A program made the position numbers and the translations under genes. 64,000 bases of DNA from Cryoendolithus antarcticus. Its lineage: Eukaryota; Ascomycota; Dothideomycetes; Cladosporiales; Cladosporiaceae. Below, piece by piece: positions 43,501-54,758 of this stretch. Each line of letters starts with the position of its first letter. Position 1 is the stretch's first letter. The notes below the pieces were generated by a model, which saw only the letters and a list, made by a program, of their open reading frames with translations, did not search any database and was not told the DNA's origin. The stretch spans positions 248,001 to 312,000 of the forward strand of contig NAJO01000010.1 in the NCBI GenBank assembly GCA_002077065.1, read 5' to 3'.

Positions 43501-43867
43501 TGGCGGCCTGTCGTCAGCAGAGCAGAGAGCATGGCTAGTAGAGCCAGCTCCAACAGGCCGCCAGTGACGTTCAATCAGACGGCGCCGTTGAGCGATGTAG
43601 ATGAGAAGGGCAAGCCGAGTACGTTTAGTGACGGGAGTAGTACTATGAGTGGTGACAAGAAAGGGAAGATCACGCCAAGTAGTGAGGTTAGGGTCTATGG
43701 ACGAGGTAAGTTATGCAACTTACGTGTAGCGCGGGAGAGCGAATGCTGATCAGTGCGATGTAGGTGGAGCGCAGAATATCAAGCTCAAGCCGAAGGAGAA
43801 GAAGGAGGACAAGCCGGAGGAGAAGAAGGGTAAGGGTGGCTTTAGGGGTTTGAGGGGGATCATTTGA
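40564..43867 (+). CDS. TSC1: Hamartin / Tsc1 homologue
   Basis: Best model: exon 1 is only 11 nt (40564-40574, ATGGCTGTGAA) before a perfect GTAAGT. Exon 2 is 40716-43705 (acceptor CTATAG) and exon 3 is 43764-43867, giving 1034 aa starting MAVKTIKDVTKALQAQF. The first intron is 141 nt and the second 58 nt. The N-terminal hamartin alpha-solenoid is visible: LIESLLKCLMSDTSTTVLTL, LVMLLPHIPGSLSPHLPRLF, YGLYPLNFMSYIRKPRKYLK and KMETADVVADCHGLF. A long coiled coil follows (about 560-830), then a Ser-rich region and a strongly basic Lys/Glu C-terminus. Tsc1 forms a complex with Tsc2 that is a GAP for Rheb and restrains TORC1. An alternative start is the in-frame ATG at 40666. Confidence 0.88.
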
Positions 43868-44075
43868 GATTTTGAGATACCCATTTCCTTGGAGCAACGT
43901 TAGTCATTAGCAGCTATCTTCTGGACTCTGAAGTTATCACTCCGGTCCCGCCAGTGTCCCATGGCCGTCAGTCGCTTCATAGCTGCAGATTATGCAGCTT
44001 GCCATCGTCGAATTCATACCATCGTTTGTCGGCCCGGTGTGCCTACTAAAGTCCGTTCACATCCTCATCACCCTC

Positions 44076-47000
44076 TTAAATGGCACAATCCGCTTGTACC
44101 ACACCCGCCTTCTCATCACCCTCCTTCAGAACACAATTACACCCAAATCTCTGCCGGAACTCCATAGGCGTCAACCCCTGCAACATGTCCAACGCCGCCT
44201 TCGCCGCCCTGATCTGCCCATACCTCGAACTCGTACTCTTGTCCCACGTCACAATCTCGAGATGGATCATGACCGCATGCATGACGTCCTTGCTCTCCGA
44301 GTTGTTCGTAGCAGGCACCTCCTTTTTGAACATGCGGTACTCCATGCATCCGAACGATTGTCGGAGAACGTTGTGGAGGTGCGTGCAAGGGTGGTTATTG
44401 GCGTAGGTATCATAGAGCGACATGTCATCGAACCAGGGCTGGATGTGCATGTTGAAGAAGGTCTCGACTGTGGAGTAGTCGAAGTCAGAGTCGATGAACA
44501 TAGCGCCAACGTACGCTTCGACTATGTCGCCGAGGCATTTCGGGGGGTCGGAGACGCCGATCCAGTAGTCTTTGGCGCCGTTGCTGATGCTTTTGGCTTC
44601 AAGCAGTTCGGTAGCGTAGTCTTGAATCTGGTGTTGGATTTGATCATGGTGATGGCGCAAGTGCTTGTAGAAGCCCGTCTCGACAGCGATCATGCCGAGG
44701 GCTTTGTTGCCAATCATGGCCATCTTGTGCTCCGTGAGCCACTGTGGGTCTTTGTCCGGGAACTTGTAGAAGATATGCGTGATGCTCGCTTGATCGAGTA
44801 GGGCATCTCCGAGAAACTCAAGGCGCTGGTAGTTCGGAAGCTTCTCGAACATGTAGGGCTGCGAAGGGTGCAGGAAGGCAGAGCGGAGGAGGCGCGGATG
44901 CTTGAAGTGATAAGGGTGCTCAAGTTCGATCTTCGCAGCCATGTCTAGCTGAGACGCTGTCGCCTCGCCGATCTGGTAGGCTGGAATCGCGTAAGCGACT
45001 TTGTAGTCGGACCACTGAAGCATTTTGTGATCGTCGCTCTTGACCAGCTTGGTCACTGCTCGAATCGCATTCTCCCACTGATCTGGATGCCATTCGCCGG
45101 GCTTGTTGTGCGTCATGAACGCCGCTCCGATGAGCGCCTCACAAACGTCGGCTATAGTCTTCTCCCCCAAGTTATGCTTACTGCTGTTGTGCACCTCAGC
45201 TTCGATCTCCTCAGTCTGCTTTGCACCCTTGCCTTCGAGCAACTTCATGCCCTCAGGGTACCACATACGGCGCGAGAACGCCTGGCTACGAATGTATTCG
45301 TACAACTTGAGGTCTCTCGCAACGGTAAGCAAGTTTTTGTTGCACAGCATCAACATGCGCCTGACATGGAACTCGAACTCATTGTCGTTCGGGTTCTGTA
45401 TGAACGTCGAGATTGTCGTGGCCGTCTTCAGAAAGCAGTCGCCCATGAACTCTAAACGCTCGTAGTTGCTCCCCATCCCGTACTGGAAGTTGATGCGCTC
45501 CACGGAGTCGTGCTCGCCGCTATTGTCGGAGTCCTTCGTGACGGCCGCAAGTGCAGTCTCGGGCTCGCAATCGATCCCGATCAGTTTAGCAGCATCCACC
45601 GCGATCATGACAGACTCGATCTTCCAGATGATAGCTGGCCAGGTGAGACATGTCACTGCAATGCGCGGTGGCAACACCGAGACGATGAGTGGTTGTGGGC
45701 AGACCCAAGCTTTCGAAGGTGTCTTCATCTCCTTCTCGGTCGGTGCAGCGAGCATGTTCCGGCGCAACAGCACTGTCTCCGCCTCGACGACCGGCTGTTC
45801 GACATCCCAAAGATGTTGGTTGCGCTCTCGGCTTTTGACGAACATGCTATTGCTGTACTCCAGAATGTTCTGCTGCATATACTTCCACACCTTACTCGTG
45901 CCTTTCGGCTTCGGACTGCCAAGGGGGACCGGGTCCAAGGCTTTCCGGGTCTTGTCGACGCCCTTCACGAAGAACTTACGACCGCCGTCCCACTTGTCGA
46001 CGAAGAAACGATCGCTCAAGAACTCGTCTGGCATGTCTGTCGTCCAAGCGTACTCTTCCCTCGCGGCGACTTCGTCCAGGAGTGTCCAGTCAAGAGCTAC
46101 TCTCGCTGGACATGGTATGCCAGAAGCAGCTGGGGCTAACCAGTAGGACAACTGCTTAGCATCATTCTCATACTTTTTACTGAAGCAGTCAGAGAAAACT
46201 CGCAAGGTGAAGGCCGTCAGTTTTTCGAGATCACCAGAATCAAGCTTCAGTGCGTTCATGCATATCCTAGGCACGACGCTGACTTCCGTGCCGTCGTTGA
46301 GATACAGCGCGAAGCTCGGCATAACGGGTACTGGCTTGCGTGTGAGCATCACCAATGGCTGATGTGGCCGTCCTAGGCCATTGGAATACTCAACGATCAT
46401 CATGAATAACTCCGTGGGTAAGCTACCGCGACTCTGTTGCCAGACATCGGGCTTGGTCCTCATGTCGTACTGCAGCGTCTTCTTCATGTTGACTGCCAGC
46501 AATGCGTTGCGCATGGCAGGCAGCTTCTTGACGTACGTCGGCATGAGATACTCGCCCAAGTACTTCTTCTCGCGTAGCGTCTTGCATGCTTCGAAGGCAG
46601 CCGAGCGCTTCGCCAACGTCTTCTTAGTATGCTCCCTTCCGACAGCCGATCTGATTGGTGCTTTATCAGGCAGCAAGACTTCCGCAACAAACTTCGACCC
46701 TACGCTCGTCACCGCGAATGTCGGATGCTGCGGCTCATCGCTATCTGTTGGCATGCACGAGACGAAGTTGGCAAGGTAGACCAGAGCGTTGCCATATGTC
46801 AGCTTAGCGCCAGTGGTCTGCTCTGTCCAGGACTGCATTATCTCTTCCCTCGCAAGCAACGCCTGATTTAGGTCCTCATTACCCACCAGCTGGCGGTCCT
46901 CTGGCAGAGTCTCGCAGAAATTCCGCATCGCCAGCTCCTGTTGCCGCACGCCTTGACACATTCTTGTGTGGATCGAGTTGTCGACCTCGAGCATGTGAAT

Positions 47001-48686
47001 GAACTTGGAGGGATTCTTGCGCGCGCGGCCTCGAGACTGGATGTACTGGACCATTGTGTTGTAGAGATCGAATCGAACCACAAGATTACAGTCTGGTACA
47101 TCGAGACCTTCTTCAGCGACAGATGTCACAAAAAGGCAATTCAGCTTCCCGGTGCGGAAGTCGTTCAGTGTGACTACCTGCCTTCGGAAGCTGAAGGTCT
47201 CATCGTCCAGCGTGGACCCCCCTTCGCCAGTGAGGAAGCCACATCGCAGATGCGGCATGCCGAGCTGCTTGAACAGCATGGACATCAAACGCGCAGTATA
47301 TCGAGTATTGACAAAGATGAGGCTCTTGCTCTCGGTCTGTCGCTCGTATACTTGAGCGAGATGACTGCGCAATGCCTGTACCTTGCTGCTCAAGTGCATG
47401 TTCTTCAAGACGTCGAGCTGCATGTGCTCGGCACGTCCAATCACGTACTTGGATGCAGCTTGAATATCTGCAACAGCCGCATCGAGTGCGTCGATGGGCG
47501 CATTGACGGTGCGAGCATTGTGGACTTGCTCGATTCCACGCTTATACCTGTTGACCCTCTTCTCCGTGAAGGCTCGCAGTAAATATTGATCGGCACACCA
47601 ATCACCAAGTTCACTGGCCACCAATTGTGCAATGCTGTAGACTTTTGCCAGTACGGAGATGTGACCGAATCTGCTGCGGACATTACCCACAAAGTTGGTC
47701 TCGAACGGAGGGCGGAGCGAAGCATAGAGTAGAATCTTCTCGTCCTGGCGCATTTGATGCTCGCTCCTCCTTGCCTTAGCCGAGGTGAGAATGCGACTGT
47801 GTAGCAGAGTCTCTAGCTCTTGTGCCGCCTGTACGACATCACCCTTGGAGTCGATTGGACTCGCCGTCATACCGAATATCCGCGGCCGGGTGGAAGTATT
47901 GCTGTCAGGAATGTAATAGTCCTTGATGATCTTGGCGTACGCGTGATTCTTCTTTGTATGGTGAGCTTCATCGAAGATGAGCAGGTTGATCTGTTGCATT
48001 GTTGTGTAGCTGTGCGAGAGACACTGCAGCAGTATATCCGCGGTACAGACAATGACCGTATTCTCGGACAAGTGCTTGTCCCAGACCTCCTTGGACCAGG
48101 TATCTACGTTCATGGATCCGCAGAAGCGTGCGACCTTGTGGTCGAGGTTCTTCTCAAGGACAGCATGTTGCTGGAAGACCAGTGTGACCGAAGCCACCAG
48201 AAAGAATGCAGTCTTGGGTTGGCCGCCTTTCGCACGTGATTCGAGCTCGTTGTCTAGGACCCACTGTAGTAGCAGCACAGCGATGAGCGTTTTGCCGGAT
48301 CCAGTATCCAGTACGGCGATTGTGTTCTGCTCCTTTGCACGCTCGAAGAGTTCTTCTTGATAGTCTCGTTTCGTGCTGATGATGTTAGCGCTCTGCTGCT
48401 TGGCAAATAGAGCCTTCATATCGAGCCGGTCGTCTTCAACGTCGACACCGGTTTTGTCGCTGGTTGCGTCTTTCGGAACCTTTCGCTTTGATGCCATGGC
48501 TTCTCGCGCCACATCTGATTGAAGCCACGCCTCGAAAATCTCCTTCTGCACCTTCCGCTTCTGGGCTTGAGTTGACGGTGGCCCAGGTGACAGAGCGGTC
48601 TTCTCGTCGTCTTCAAGCTGCAGGTCGTGCACGTCCAAAAGAACGCCATCGTCCTCCGCCAGCGGCGGGAGCTCCTCCTTCGTCAT
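44076..48686 (-). CDS. DCL1: Dicer-like protein 1
   Basis: Single exon, 1536 aa, ATG at 48686. Domain order: DExD/H helicase with Walker A LDTGSGKT (126-133) and FDEAHHTKKNH; helicase C-domain (SLIFVNTRYTARLMSMLF, QSRGRARKN); Dicer dimerisation domain (LTYGNALVYLANFVSCMPTD); a poorly conserved PAZ-like stretch; RNase IIIa (YERLEFMGDCFLKTATTI, then DVCEALIGAAF); RNase IIIb (YQRLEFLGDALLDQASITH, then LGDIVEAYVGAMF). The C-terminus ends in a short dsRNA-binding-like segment (GQIRAAKAALDMLQGL). All key acidic residues of both RNase III sites are present, so the enzyme looks active. Length and helicase sequence fit fungal DCL1 rather than the shorter DCL2. It makes small RNAs in quelling or meiotic silencing. 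It is divergent from TAP42. Confidence 0.95.
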   Translation of the reverse strand: MTKEELPPLAEDDGVLLDVHDLQLEDDEKTALSPGPPSTQAQKRKVQKEIFEAWLQSDVAREAMASKRKVPKDATSDKTGVDVEDDRLDMKALFAKQQSANIISTKRDYQEELFERAKEQNTIAVLDTGSGKTLIAVLLLQWVLDNELESRAKGGQPKTAFFLVASVTLVFQQHAVLEKNLDHKVARFCGSMNVDTWSKEVWDKHLSENTVIVCTADILLQCLSHSYTTMQQINLLIFDEAHHTKKNHAYAKIIKDYYIPDSNTSTRPRIFGMTASPIDSKGDVVQAAQELETLLHSRILTSAKARRSEHQMRQDEKILLYASLRPPFETNFVGNVRSRFGHISVLAKVYSIAQLVASELGDWCADQYLLRAFTEKRVNRYKRGIEQVHNARTVNAPIDALDAAVADIQAASKYVIGRAEHMQLDVLKNMHLSSKVQALRSHLAQVYERQTESKSLIFVNTRYTARLMSMLFKQLGMPHLRCGFLTGEGGSTLDDETFSFRRQVVTLNDFRTGKLNCLFVTSVAEEGLDVPDCNLVVRFDLYNTMVQYIQSRGRARKNPSKFIHMLEVDNSIHTRMCQGVRQQELAMRNFCETLPEDRQLVGNEDLNQALLAREEIMQSWTEQTTGAKLTYGNALVYLANFVSCMPTDSDEPQHPTFAVTSVGSKFVAEVLLPDKAPIRSAVGREHTKKTLAKRSAAFEACKTLREKKYLGEYLMPTYVKKLPAMRNALLAVNMKKTLQYDMRTKPDVWQQSRGSLPTELFMMIVEYSNGLGRPHQPLVMLTRKPVPVMPSFALYLNDGTEVSVVPRICMNALKLDSGDLEKLTAFTLRVFSDCFSKKYENDAKQLSYWLAPAASGIPCPARVALDWTLLDEVAAREEYAWTTDMPDEFLSDRFFVDKWDGGRKFFVKGVDKTRKALDPVPLGSPKPKGTSKVWKYMQQNILEYSNSMFVKSRERNQHLWDVEQPVVEAETVLLRRNMLAAPTEKEMKTPSKAWVCPQPLIVSVLPPRIAVTCLTWPAIIWKIESVMIAVDAAKLIGIDCEPETALAAVTKDSDNSGEHDSVERINFQYGMGSNYERLEFMGDCFLKTATTISTFIQNPNDNEFEFHVRRMLMLCNKNLLTVARDLKLYEYIRSQAFSRRMWYPEGMKLLEGKGAKQTEEIEAEVHNSSKHNLGEKTIADVCEALIGAAFMTHNKPGEWHPDQWENAIRAVTKLVKSDDHKMLQWSDYKVAYAIPAYQIGEATASQLDMAAKIELEHPYHFKHPRLLRSAFLHPSQPYMFEKLPNYQRLEFLGDALLDQASITHIFYKFPDKDPQWLTEHKMAMIGNKALGMIAVETGFYKHLRHHHDQIQHQIQDYATELLEAKSISNGAKDYWIGVSDPPKCLGDIVEAYVGAMFIDSDFDYSTVETFFNMHIQPWFDDMSLYDTYANNHPCTHLHNVLRQSFGCMEYRMFKKEVPATNNSESKDVMHAVMIHLEIVTWDKSTSSRYGQIRAAKAALDMLQGLTPMEFRQRFGCNCVLKEGDEKAGVVQADCAI

Positions 48687-49151
48687 ATTGTAGGGCGGTG
48701 GTACCTCTCAGCTTTCGATTGTGCTTGATAGAGATTTGGGTCAGCCCGCCTGAAGAGTGACTGTCAAAAGTTGACTGGTGGAGCTAATGCAGATTCTCGG
48801 GAACACAGAGGTGTCTCATGGTGTTTGTGGTTGTGGCAAACACTGCTAGGAACGCGACGTGTGAGGACAGGTGCCAAAGGCGTATGCCACATACGTTGAT
48901 GGAGAGGCGGCGAAAGAGAGTAATCGCATCGTGAGAATGATAAAGGGATTGGTACTTATCGGGCATTCACGTGGGGTCACATGTATTGAGAGAGCGTTAC
49001 TTCCAGTTTCGTGACGAGGCGCAGAGGAAGGAGACACTGAAGTCGCGCCTCCTGGCTGCAGAGCTCGTGACTAAGCAGTAACTTCCATCTGCACATATGC
49101 CATATGCCGGATTAACGTCTTGCCTTCGACCTCATTACCCAACTCATCAAC
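48687..49151. other. Shared promoter of DCL1 and TAP42
   Basis: 465 bp between two divergent start codons. No coding region, repeat or clear known motif was identified. Confidence 0.45.
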
Positions 49152-50222
49152 ATGGCAGACGACACACGCAGTCTCCGGACAGTCTACAGCGATGCTGAGC
49201 AACAGCGGAAGGCCATCGAGTCCTCATTCGACAGCAACTCCGCCAGCTTTCAAGAGAACCTCACTAACGCCCTTCGCCTATACGAGCAATGCATAGAGAT
49301 CGCCTCACGCATATCGCTCTTCAGCCCGAACGAGACACTCGAAGATATAGCTTCCGCAGACCTGCAATATCTGCTACTGCGATACCGGGTCGCAGAGCTA
49401 TGCATGCGAGTGAACGGACAGAACCGCAAAGCCACGATCAGCAGAGCACAGAGGAGCTACGAGGAGTATCTCAAGCAGCTGGATCGATATGAGATGCTCA
49501 GCAAGAGTGATGCGGAGTTGCTGGAGCTCTTTCAGGAGTCGCCGAACACTTTCTCCACAGCAGCAACCACAGATCCGTCGATGAAGCGGGATATCAAGAT
49601 CAAGCGGTTCAAGGAGGAGAAGGCGTTGCGGCAAAAACTAGAGCAGACACAGAACGATCCATCGTTGGCAGAGCGAGACGACGATGCATATCGGGACCTT
49701 CAACTGACGCATATCGCCTACTGCACGCATCAGACCTTCCAGTCACTCGAGTCAATAGGCCTGGAACTCCACATCCTCTCCCTCGCCCCTCCTTCGCCAC
49801 CACCAGACGCAGATACAAAAGTTCACGATTCACGAGACCGCGACCGGGCACGCGACCCATATTCGGACCGCCTCGACTCACGCAATCACCTCTCAGCCGG
49901 CCTCACGAAGGGTCCGCTCCTGGATCCGTCAGGCAAACCTCTCAGACCCTTCACCCTCACGACCAGCAAACGACAAGACTTCCGCGACGGTGTGTTTCGA
50001 CCAGATCACAGTCTGCCGACTATGAGCATCGACGAATACCTCGAGGAGGAACGGAAGCGAGGTGGGATGATCGAAGGTGGTGGGGAGGCGAGCGGGAACG
50101 CGCCGTATGTGGATGAGGATGAATTCGAGGCGGCCGATCGAGCGACTATGAAGGCTAGAGATTGGGATGAGTATGTGGAGGCTAATCCAAAGGGGAGCGG
50201 GAATACGATCAATAGAGGGTAA
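49152..50222 (+). CDS. TAP42: Tap42 / alpha-4 family phosphatase regulator
   Basis: Single exon, 356 aa, ATG at 49152. The N-terminal two thirds is an all-helical TPR-like fold (ALRLYEQCIEIASRISLFSP; ADLQYLLLRYRVAELCMRV; RAQRSYEEYLKQLDRYEMLS). A basic helix (RDIKIKRFKEEKALRQKLE) follows. The C-terminus carries conserved family segments: GPLLDPSGKPLRPFTL, MSIDEYLEEERKRG and a final KARDWDEYVEANPKGSGNT. Tap42 binds the catalytic subunits of PP2A, PP4 and PP6/Sit4 and links them to TORC1. Length is normal. It shares a promoter region with DCL1, and a Sit4-type phosphatase lies about 25 kb away. Confidence 0.94.
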   Translation: MADDTRSLRTVYSDAEQQRKAIESSFDSNSASFQENLTNALRLYEQCIEIASRISLFSPNETLEDIASADLQYLLLRYRVAELCMRVNGQNRKATISRAQRSYEEYLKQLDRYEMLSKSDAELLELFQESPNTFSTAATTDPSMKRDIKIKRFKEEKALRQKLEQTQNDPSLAERDDDAYRDLQLTHIAYCTHQTFQSLESIGLELHILSLAPPSPPPDADTKVHDSRDRDRARDPYSDRLDSRNHLSAGLTKGPLLDPSGKPLRPFTLTTSKRQDFRDGVFRPDHSLPTMSIDEYLEEERKRGGMIEGGGEASGNAPYVDEDEFEAADRATMKARDWDEYVEANPKGSGNTINRG

Positions 50223-51015
50223 TCCCGATGGAAGAGCTCTCGGGAGACTTCCAGCAGCATCACGTGGCTGACTGCGGTAAATACATGAATCTGACACATT
50301 GTGAAACGCATCACGACAAGGCCAATGCCTTCCGATACATATGTACAGAGAAGACCCCTACTTCACGCATCGCGCAAATTCGGGCGGGTACTATCGACCA
50401 ATTCAATCAATAGCCATGTCTCACATCAGCGTGATCAAGCTTCGCTCACTCAATCTCTTGGCAACGTTTCTTCTCTTCCTTCCTAATCGGGATCTGCCAG
50501 CCGGCAACTAGCGCCCTGCAGGGTTTTTGGAGGGGCATGGCCGCATGGTGGGCTGGGATTGCCGACTGCAGCTTGTGACGGAAGTGGTTTATGCAATGCT
50601 CACGAGATGAAAGGCCTTGAACGCCGTTACAGACGCTGTGTTACAACGTCTGATTATCCATGGACAAGACTCGCGCGCCGTCTTGCTGCCACATCGTTCA
50701 CACGACAGCTGAGAGTTCATGCCATGCAGATGTTAGGGCGCGTTGCATTATCGCGCGGTTGTTGATATCGGTTATTAGTCACTCCAGGCGCGGTGAGCGA
50801 AGGTGGAGGTTTACCTTAGGGTGAATGCAGGTATGGCGTAGCTCTCCACCGCTGCTATCGCACTCCAGCATGTGAATGGTAGATCATGGTAGGCTATTCT
50901 TTCTTCCTAGTATCTCTGCATTCCCTCACAATTGTACCCGTTGTCGCGGAAAATAGTGCTTAGAACTTTGAATTACAATTGGGATAGCGGATGGCCTAGG
51001 AAACAGTGATCAGAC
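50223..51015. other. Intergenic upstream of the MATE gene
   Basis: About 790 bp. I find no gene, RNA or repeat. It holds the 3' flank of TAP42 and the promoter of the transporter gene. Confidence 0.4.
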
Positions 51016-53099
51016 ATGAGCAGACCAATTCAGCGACCAGCTCGCGAGCACAGCGTAGCGCGCAGCTTGGGCGCCTCATATCGATCGCAACATGAGCCAC
51101 TCAGTCTTGCCGAAGAGTCCATAGCCCGAGATCTGGACGACATAGACGATGATACCGCCTTCCGAGCAGAAGACGAAGCGCAACCCTCACTCAGCCGAAC
51201 CACATCCCAGGACTATGCTGGACTCACACAACACTCCATCGCCGGCCGAAGACCAAGCTACATGGCCGGTGGGCCGCGGCCCTTTCTTGGAGCTCAGCCA
51301 GCACGGCAGGCGGACATCGTAAATCCCACGGAGGAAGAGCGCGAAGAGGCTCTTGACGAAGAGCGGAGTCTGCTGCGGGACAACAACTTGCTGCCACCCA
51401 AACGCTCACGACGGCGCGCAAGCAACAGCTCCGCCTCCTCCGGCCGCGGTCTCGGGAAGCGGCTCTCGCACGCCTCCATAGGCAGACGAAAGAGCGATCG
51501 CCTAGATGAAGAGGACACCCCCAGCACAGACCCAACAGAGACCTCCGCACTGCTCGACGACGCCCCATATGGCGGCGAGGCTTCACCAGATGCCGTCGAC
51601 GTCAAGTGGGAAGAGGCTGTGCTATCGGGCCAGATCAAAACCACCTGGCAGCGCGAATCAAAAGTGCTAATGAAATATTCATTACCACTAATGCTAACCT
51701 TCATCCTGCAAAACTCCCTCACCCTCACCTCTATCTTCACCGTAGGCCACATAGGCAAGATCGAACTCGGTGCCGTGAGTCTGGGCAGCATGACAGCGAA
51801 TATAACAGGGTACGCAATCTACCACGGCCTGGCTACGAGTCTGGATACGCTCTGCGCGCAGGCTTATGGGAGCGGGAATAAGAAGCTCGTTGGCCTGCAG
51901 TTGCAGAGGATGGTGCTGTTTTTGTGGAGTATCACTGTGCCGATATCAGTGGTGTGGTTTTTTGGGAGCGAGATTTTAAGCGTGATCGTGCCGGAGAAAG
52001 AGACGGCGAGGCTGGCGGGGATGTATTTGAAGGTTTTGATTGTGGGGGCGCCAGCGTGAGTACTCGCTGTGTTGGGAGATCGAAGGGAGTGAACATGTGC
52101 TCACGAAATGGAAATAGGTACGCCTGCTTCGAGTCCGGCAAACGCTACGTGCAAGCCCAAGGCCGCTTCAGCGCGACAATGTACGTGCTGCTAATCTGCG
52201 CGCCGCTGAACGTCTTCTTGCACTGGCTGCTCGTCTGGGTGCGTCCTCCATCCCTCCAAACCCTTGCCTAGCCCTCGCTAACGCCCTCTCAGAAGCTAGA
52301 AATGGGTTTCATCGGCTGCCCCATCGCAGTCGTAATAACCGAAACCCTCATGCCCGTCCTCCTAGTAGCCTACGTCCGCTTCTTCGGCGGCTTAGAATGC
52401 TGGCCCGGTCTCTCGCGCTCAGCCCTCAAGAACTGGGGTCCCATGATTCGGCTCGCGCTGCCAGGCTTAGTGATGGTCATGGCCGAGTTCCTCGCCTTCG
52501 AGATCCTCACGCTCTCCTCATCCTGGATCTCCGCGACGCATCTGGCAGCGAATACTGTGCTACAGAGTCTGAGCGTGTTGACGTATCAGCTGCCGTTCCC
52601 GCTGAGTATCGCTGCCAGCACACGTGTGGCGAATTTGATTGGCGCGGGATTACCAGATGCTGCGAAGAAGACTGCGAGTGTGACGTTCACGGCGGGAACG
52701 GTGATTGGGTTGTTCAATGCGATTATGCTGCTTTCGCTCCGGAACAAGATTCCGGGATTGTTCACGTCTGATCCGGAGGTCAACGATCTAGCGGCGAGAG
52801 TGTTACCCGTGAACGCGGCGTTTCAATTGTTCGACAGTCTGGCGGCATGCTGTAATGGCGTGCTGAGAGGATTGGGGAAGCAGGAGTTCGGAGGGTATGC
52901 CAGTCTGTTTGCGTACTACGCTATCGGATTGCCGATCAGCTTTGGAACGGGCTTCGGGCTGCATTGGGATCTGTATGGGCTGTGGGCTGGGCCTGCGATT
53001 GGATTAGCGATGGTGTGTCTCTTGGAGTCGTTCTACATCCGGCGGACGAGCTGGGAGAAAGCTAGCGAAGAAGCGGCGAGGAGGAACGAAGTTGGGTGA
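51016..53099 (+). CDS. MATE-family efflux transporter
   Basis: Exons are 51016-52055, 52118-52238 and 52293-53099 (655 aa); the introns are 62 nt (GTGAGT to AATAG) and 54 nt (GTGCGT to CTCAG with GCTAAC branch). The first 200 residues are cytoplasmic and disordered, rich in Arg, Ser and acidic residues. Twelve hydrophobic segments follow in the MATE pattern: YSLPLMLTFILQNSLTLTSI, GAVSLGSMTANITGYAIYHG, LDTLCAQAYGSGNKKLVGLQ, and in the second half VMVMAEFLAFEILTLSSSWI and STRVANLIGAGLPDAAK. The LDTLCAQAYGSG element is a hallmark of eukaryotic MATE proteins. They export organic cations, drugs or metabolites in exchange for H+ or Na+. Substrate is unknown. Yeast Erc1 is a relative. Confidence 0.93.
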
Positions 53100-53252
53100 T
53101 CGATAGACTTGACTAGATGTGGCAGAGTGAGCCAACTCCACTTACTCGTAGACGATACCCCAAACGAACACAAAATGTGCGACGCATGTCCGTGTCATCG
53201 GTACCGGGCCATCTTAGGATTAGGGTGACATTCAATTTTCCATATGCTCATC

Positions 53253-54189
53253 TCATCTATCCCTACCCAACCTCTCCTCATCGTCCTCCTCCAGCTCGTA
53301 AGCCGGCCTGAATACTCGTTTCTCCTGCTTGCCCTCCATTCCACCCCCGGGATCCGCTCTCAAAGCAGGATTAGGATGTGTATCAGTCGTCCCGCCCAGA
53401 CTCGTATATCCCATATCATACAACTCACAATACGGCACATCCAGCTCTCTGATAAACGCCCAGATCTCCGCATAATGCCAATCAATCACCGGGTGTATGC
53501 GCATGAAAGCCGGCCACCCCCGGTCCGTAGGATCAAAGTGTTTCAACGCCGAGCCGTGAGGGTCTGTTCTCCGCGTTCCGACGAAGATGGCGCGTATGGC
53601 GGGCTCGTTGGCGAGGTAGTCTGTGAAGGCTTCTCGCATGGGTTTGGCGTAGCGGGCTAGACTGAGGTGGTACGTTTTTGCTGAGGTGGCGACGAAGGCG
53701 TCGACTTCGGGGAATGGGTGGGGGGAGAGGATGTAGACTGAGCGGAGGGTTTGGGGGAGGGGTTCGGGCGTTCGTGCCGGGGCTTGGGGGGAGCCATTGG
53801 TCTGTTTGGGCGGGCAGGGGGATGTAGTGTAGCGGTGTAGGGCGGCGAGATAGAGGATCAGGAGAACGAGGCAGTCTTTGCCGCCGTTGTAGGAGATGGA
53901 GAGTTCATCTGAGCTTTTTGCTTAGCTGTCAGCGCCTCTCCTGCATTGTGTCTCATGGGTATGCCTACCTGTATCGCTCCAATGCCTCTTGTATGATCTT
54001 CAGACTCGCCCTCGTCTGCTCCTGTACATGCCGTGTGCGCTCATTCCGTGGCTCAGTGTTCAGGAACGCCTCAACTCGTCCGTCAACTTTTGCGCATATG
54101 TCTGGTAACGCAGGCGGATTGGACTGTATGATCGTGGGAGTATCGCCGTTGGTGTCACTGTGAATGCCTAGTAAGGTCGAAGGCGACAT
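53253..54189 (-). CDS. FAD1: FAD synthase (FMN adenylyltransferase)
   Basis: Exons are 53969-54189 and 53253-53913 (293 aa). The 55-nt intron (GTAGGC to AAAAAG, with GCTGAC branch) joins LERY to SSDELSISYNGGKDCLVLLI. The enzyme is of the PAPS-reductase-like fold used by yeast Fad1: the P-loop-like SYNGGKDCLV, then AIFVGTRRTDP, MRIHPVIDWHYAEIWAFIRE and the family-typical YCELYDMGYTSLGGTTDTHP with NPAL. It transfers AMP from ATP to FMN to make FAD, in the cytoplasm and in some fungi also in mitochondria. A Pro-rich insert lies between the P-loop helix and the next strand. The 3' end is 153 bp from the convergent MATE gene. Confidence 0.93.
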
Positions 54190-54758
54190 GGCGGCGGTCT
54201 AGACCTCATGCACATGGGAGAAGCGATCGCAGAGCACTCCTCAGTATGCATCAATTCAGTGGCACGAATTCATAGTCGAGACATTGACATTGACCTCATC
54301 GAGCGCTGAGGCTCAAGCCATTGCCGAGGGGAGTGGGGGCGAGCAAGCAACTGCGGAATGGCCCAGATAGGGAAGCCGATTCTTAGGCCAAGACGAAGTG
54401 AAGTGACATTGGAGTGAGGTCAAACACTGATTCATTTTGTGGACCACCCGTCGCAACGATGAGAAGGTGGCATCATGGCTTGCGATGTCTTGAAGTGATC
54501 GCGACGAATCGGGAATTCAGCCAATATTGCGAAGGAAAGCTTCACGTGAAGGACTGAGTTGGTCAAGTGGAGGGAAAAGACAAGACTTTCTGACCAGCTA
54601 TCTGCTACAGAGTAGCCCGCGCAGCCCGACTTCTCGGTCTAATCGTGTCAACTCCAGTACCACAACCCCATATCGTATGCTCTGCCAAGGTAGACGAGGC
54701 GCAAGCCCGCCTTGTTGTCGTTTTGCCAGTGCCGCCGAAGTGAAGAATTTGCCCACGC
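54190..54758. other. Intergenic, FAD1 promoter side
   Basis: This holds the promoter of FAD1 and the 3' flank of the secreted-protein gene. No other feature is supported. Confidence 0.4.

Noticed and set aside
54500..54600. Stretch with GAGTTGGTCAAGTGG resembling a tRNA D-arm
   Set aside because: No T-arm (GTTCGANTC) or acceptor stem can be paired at the right distance.
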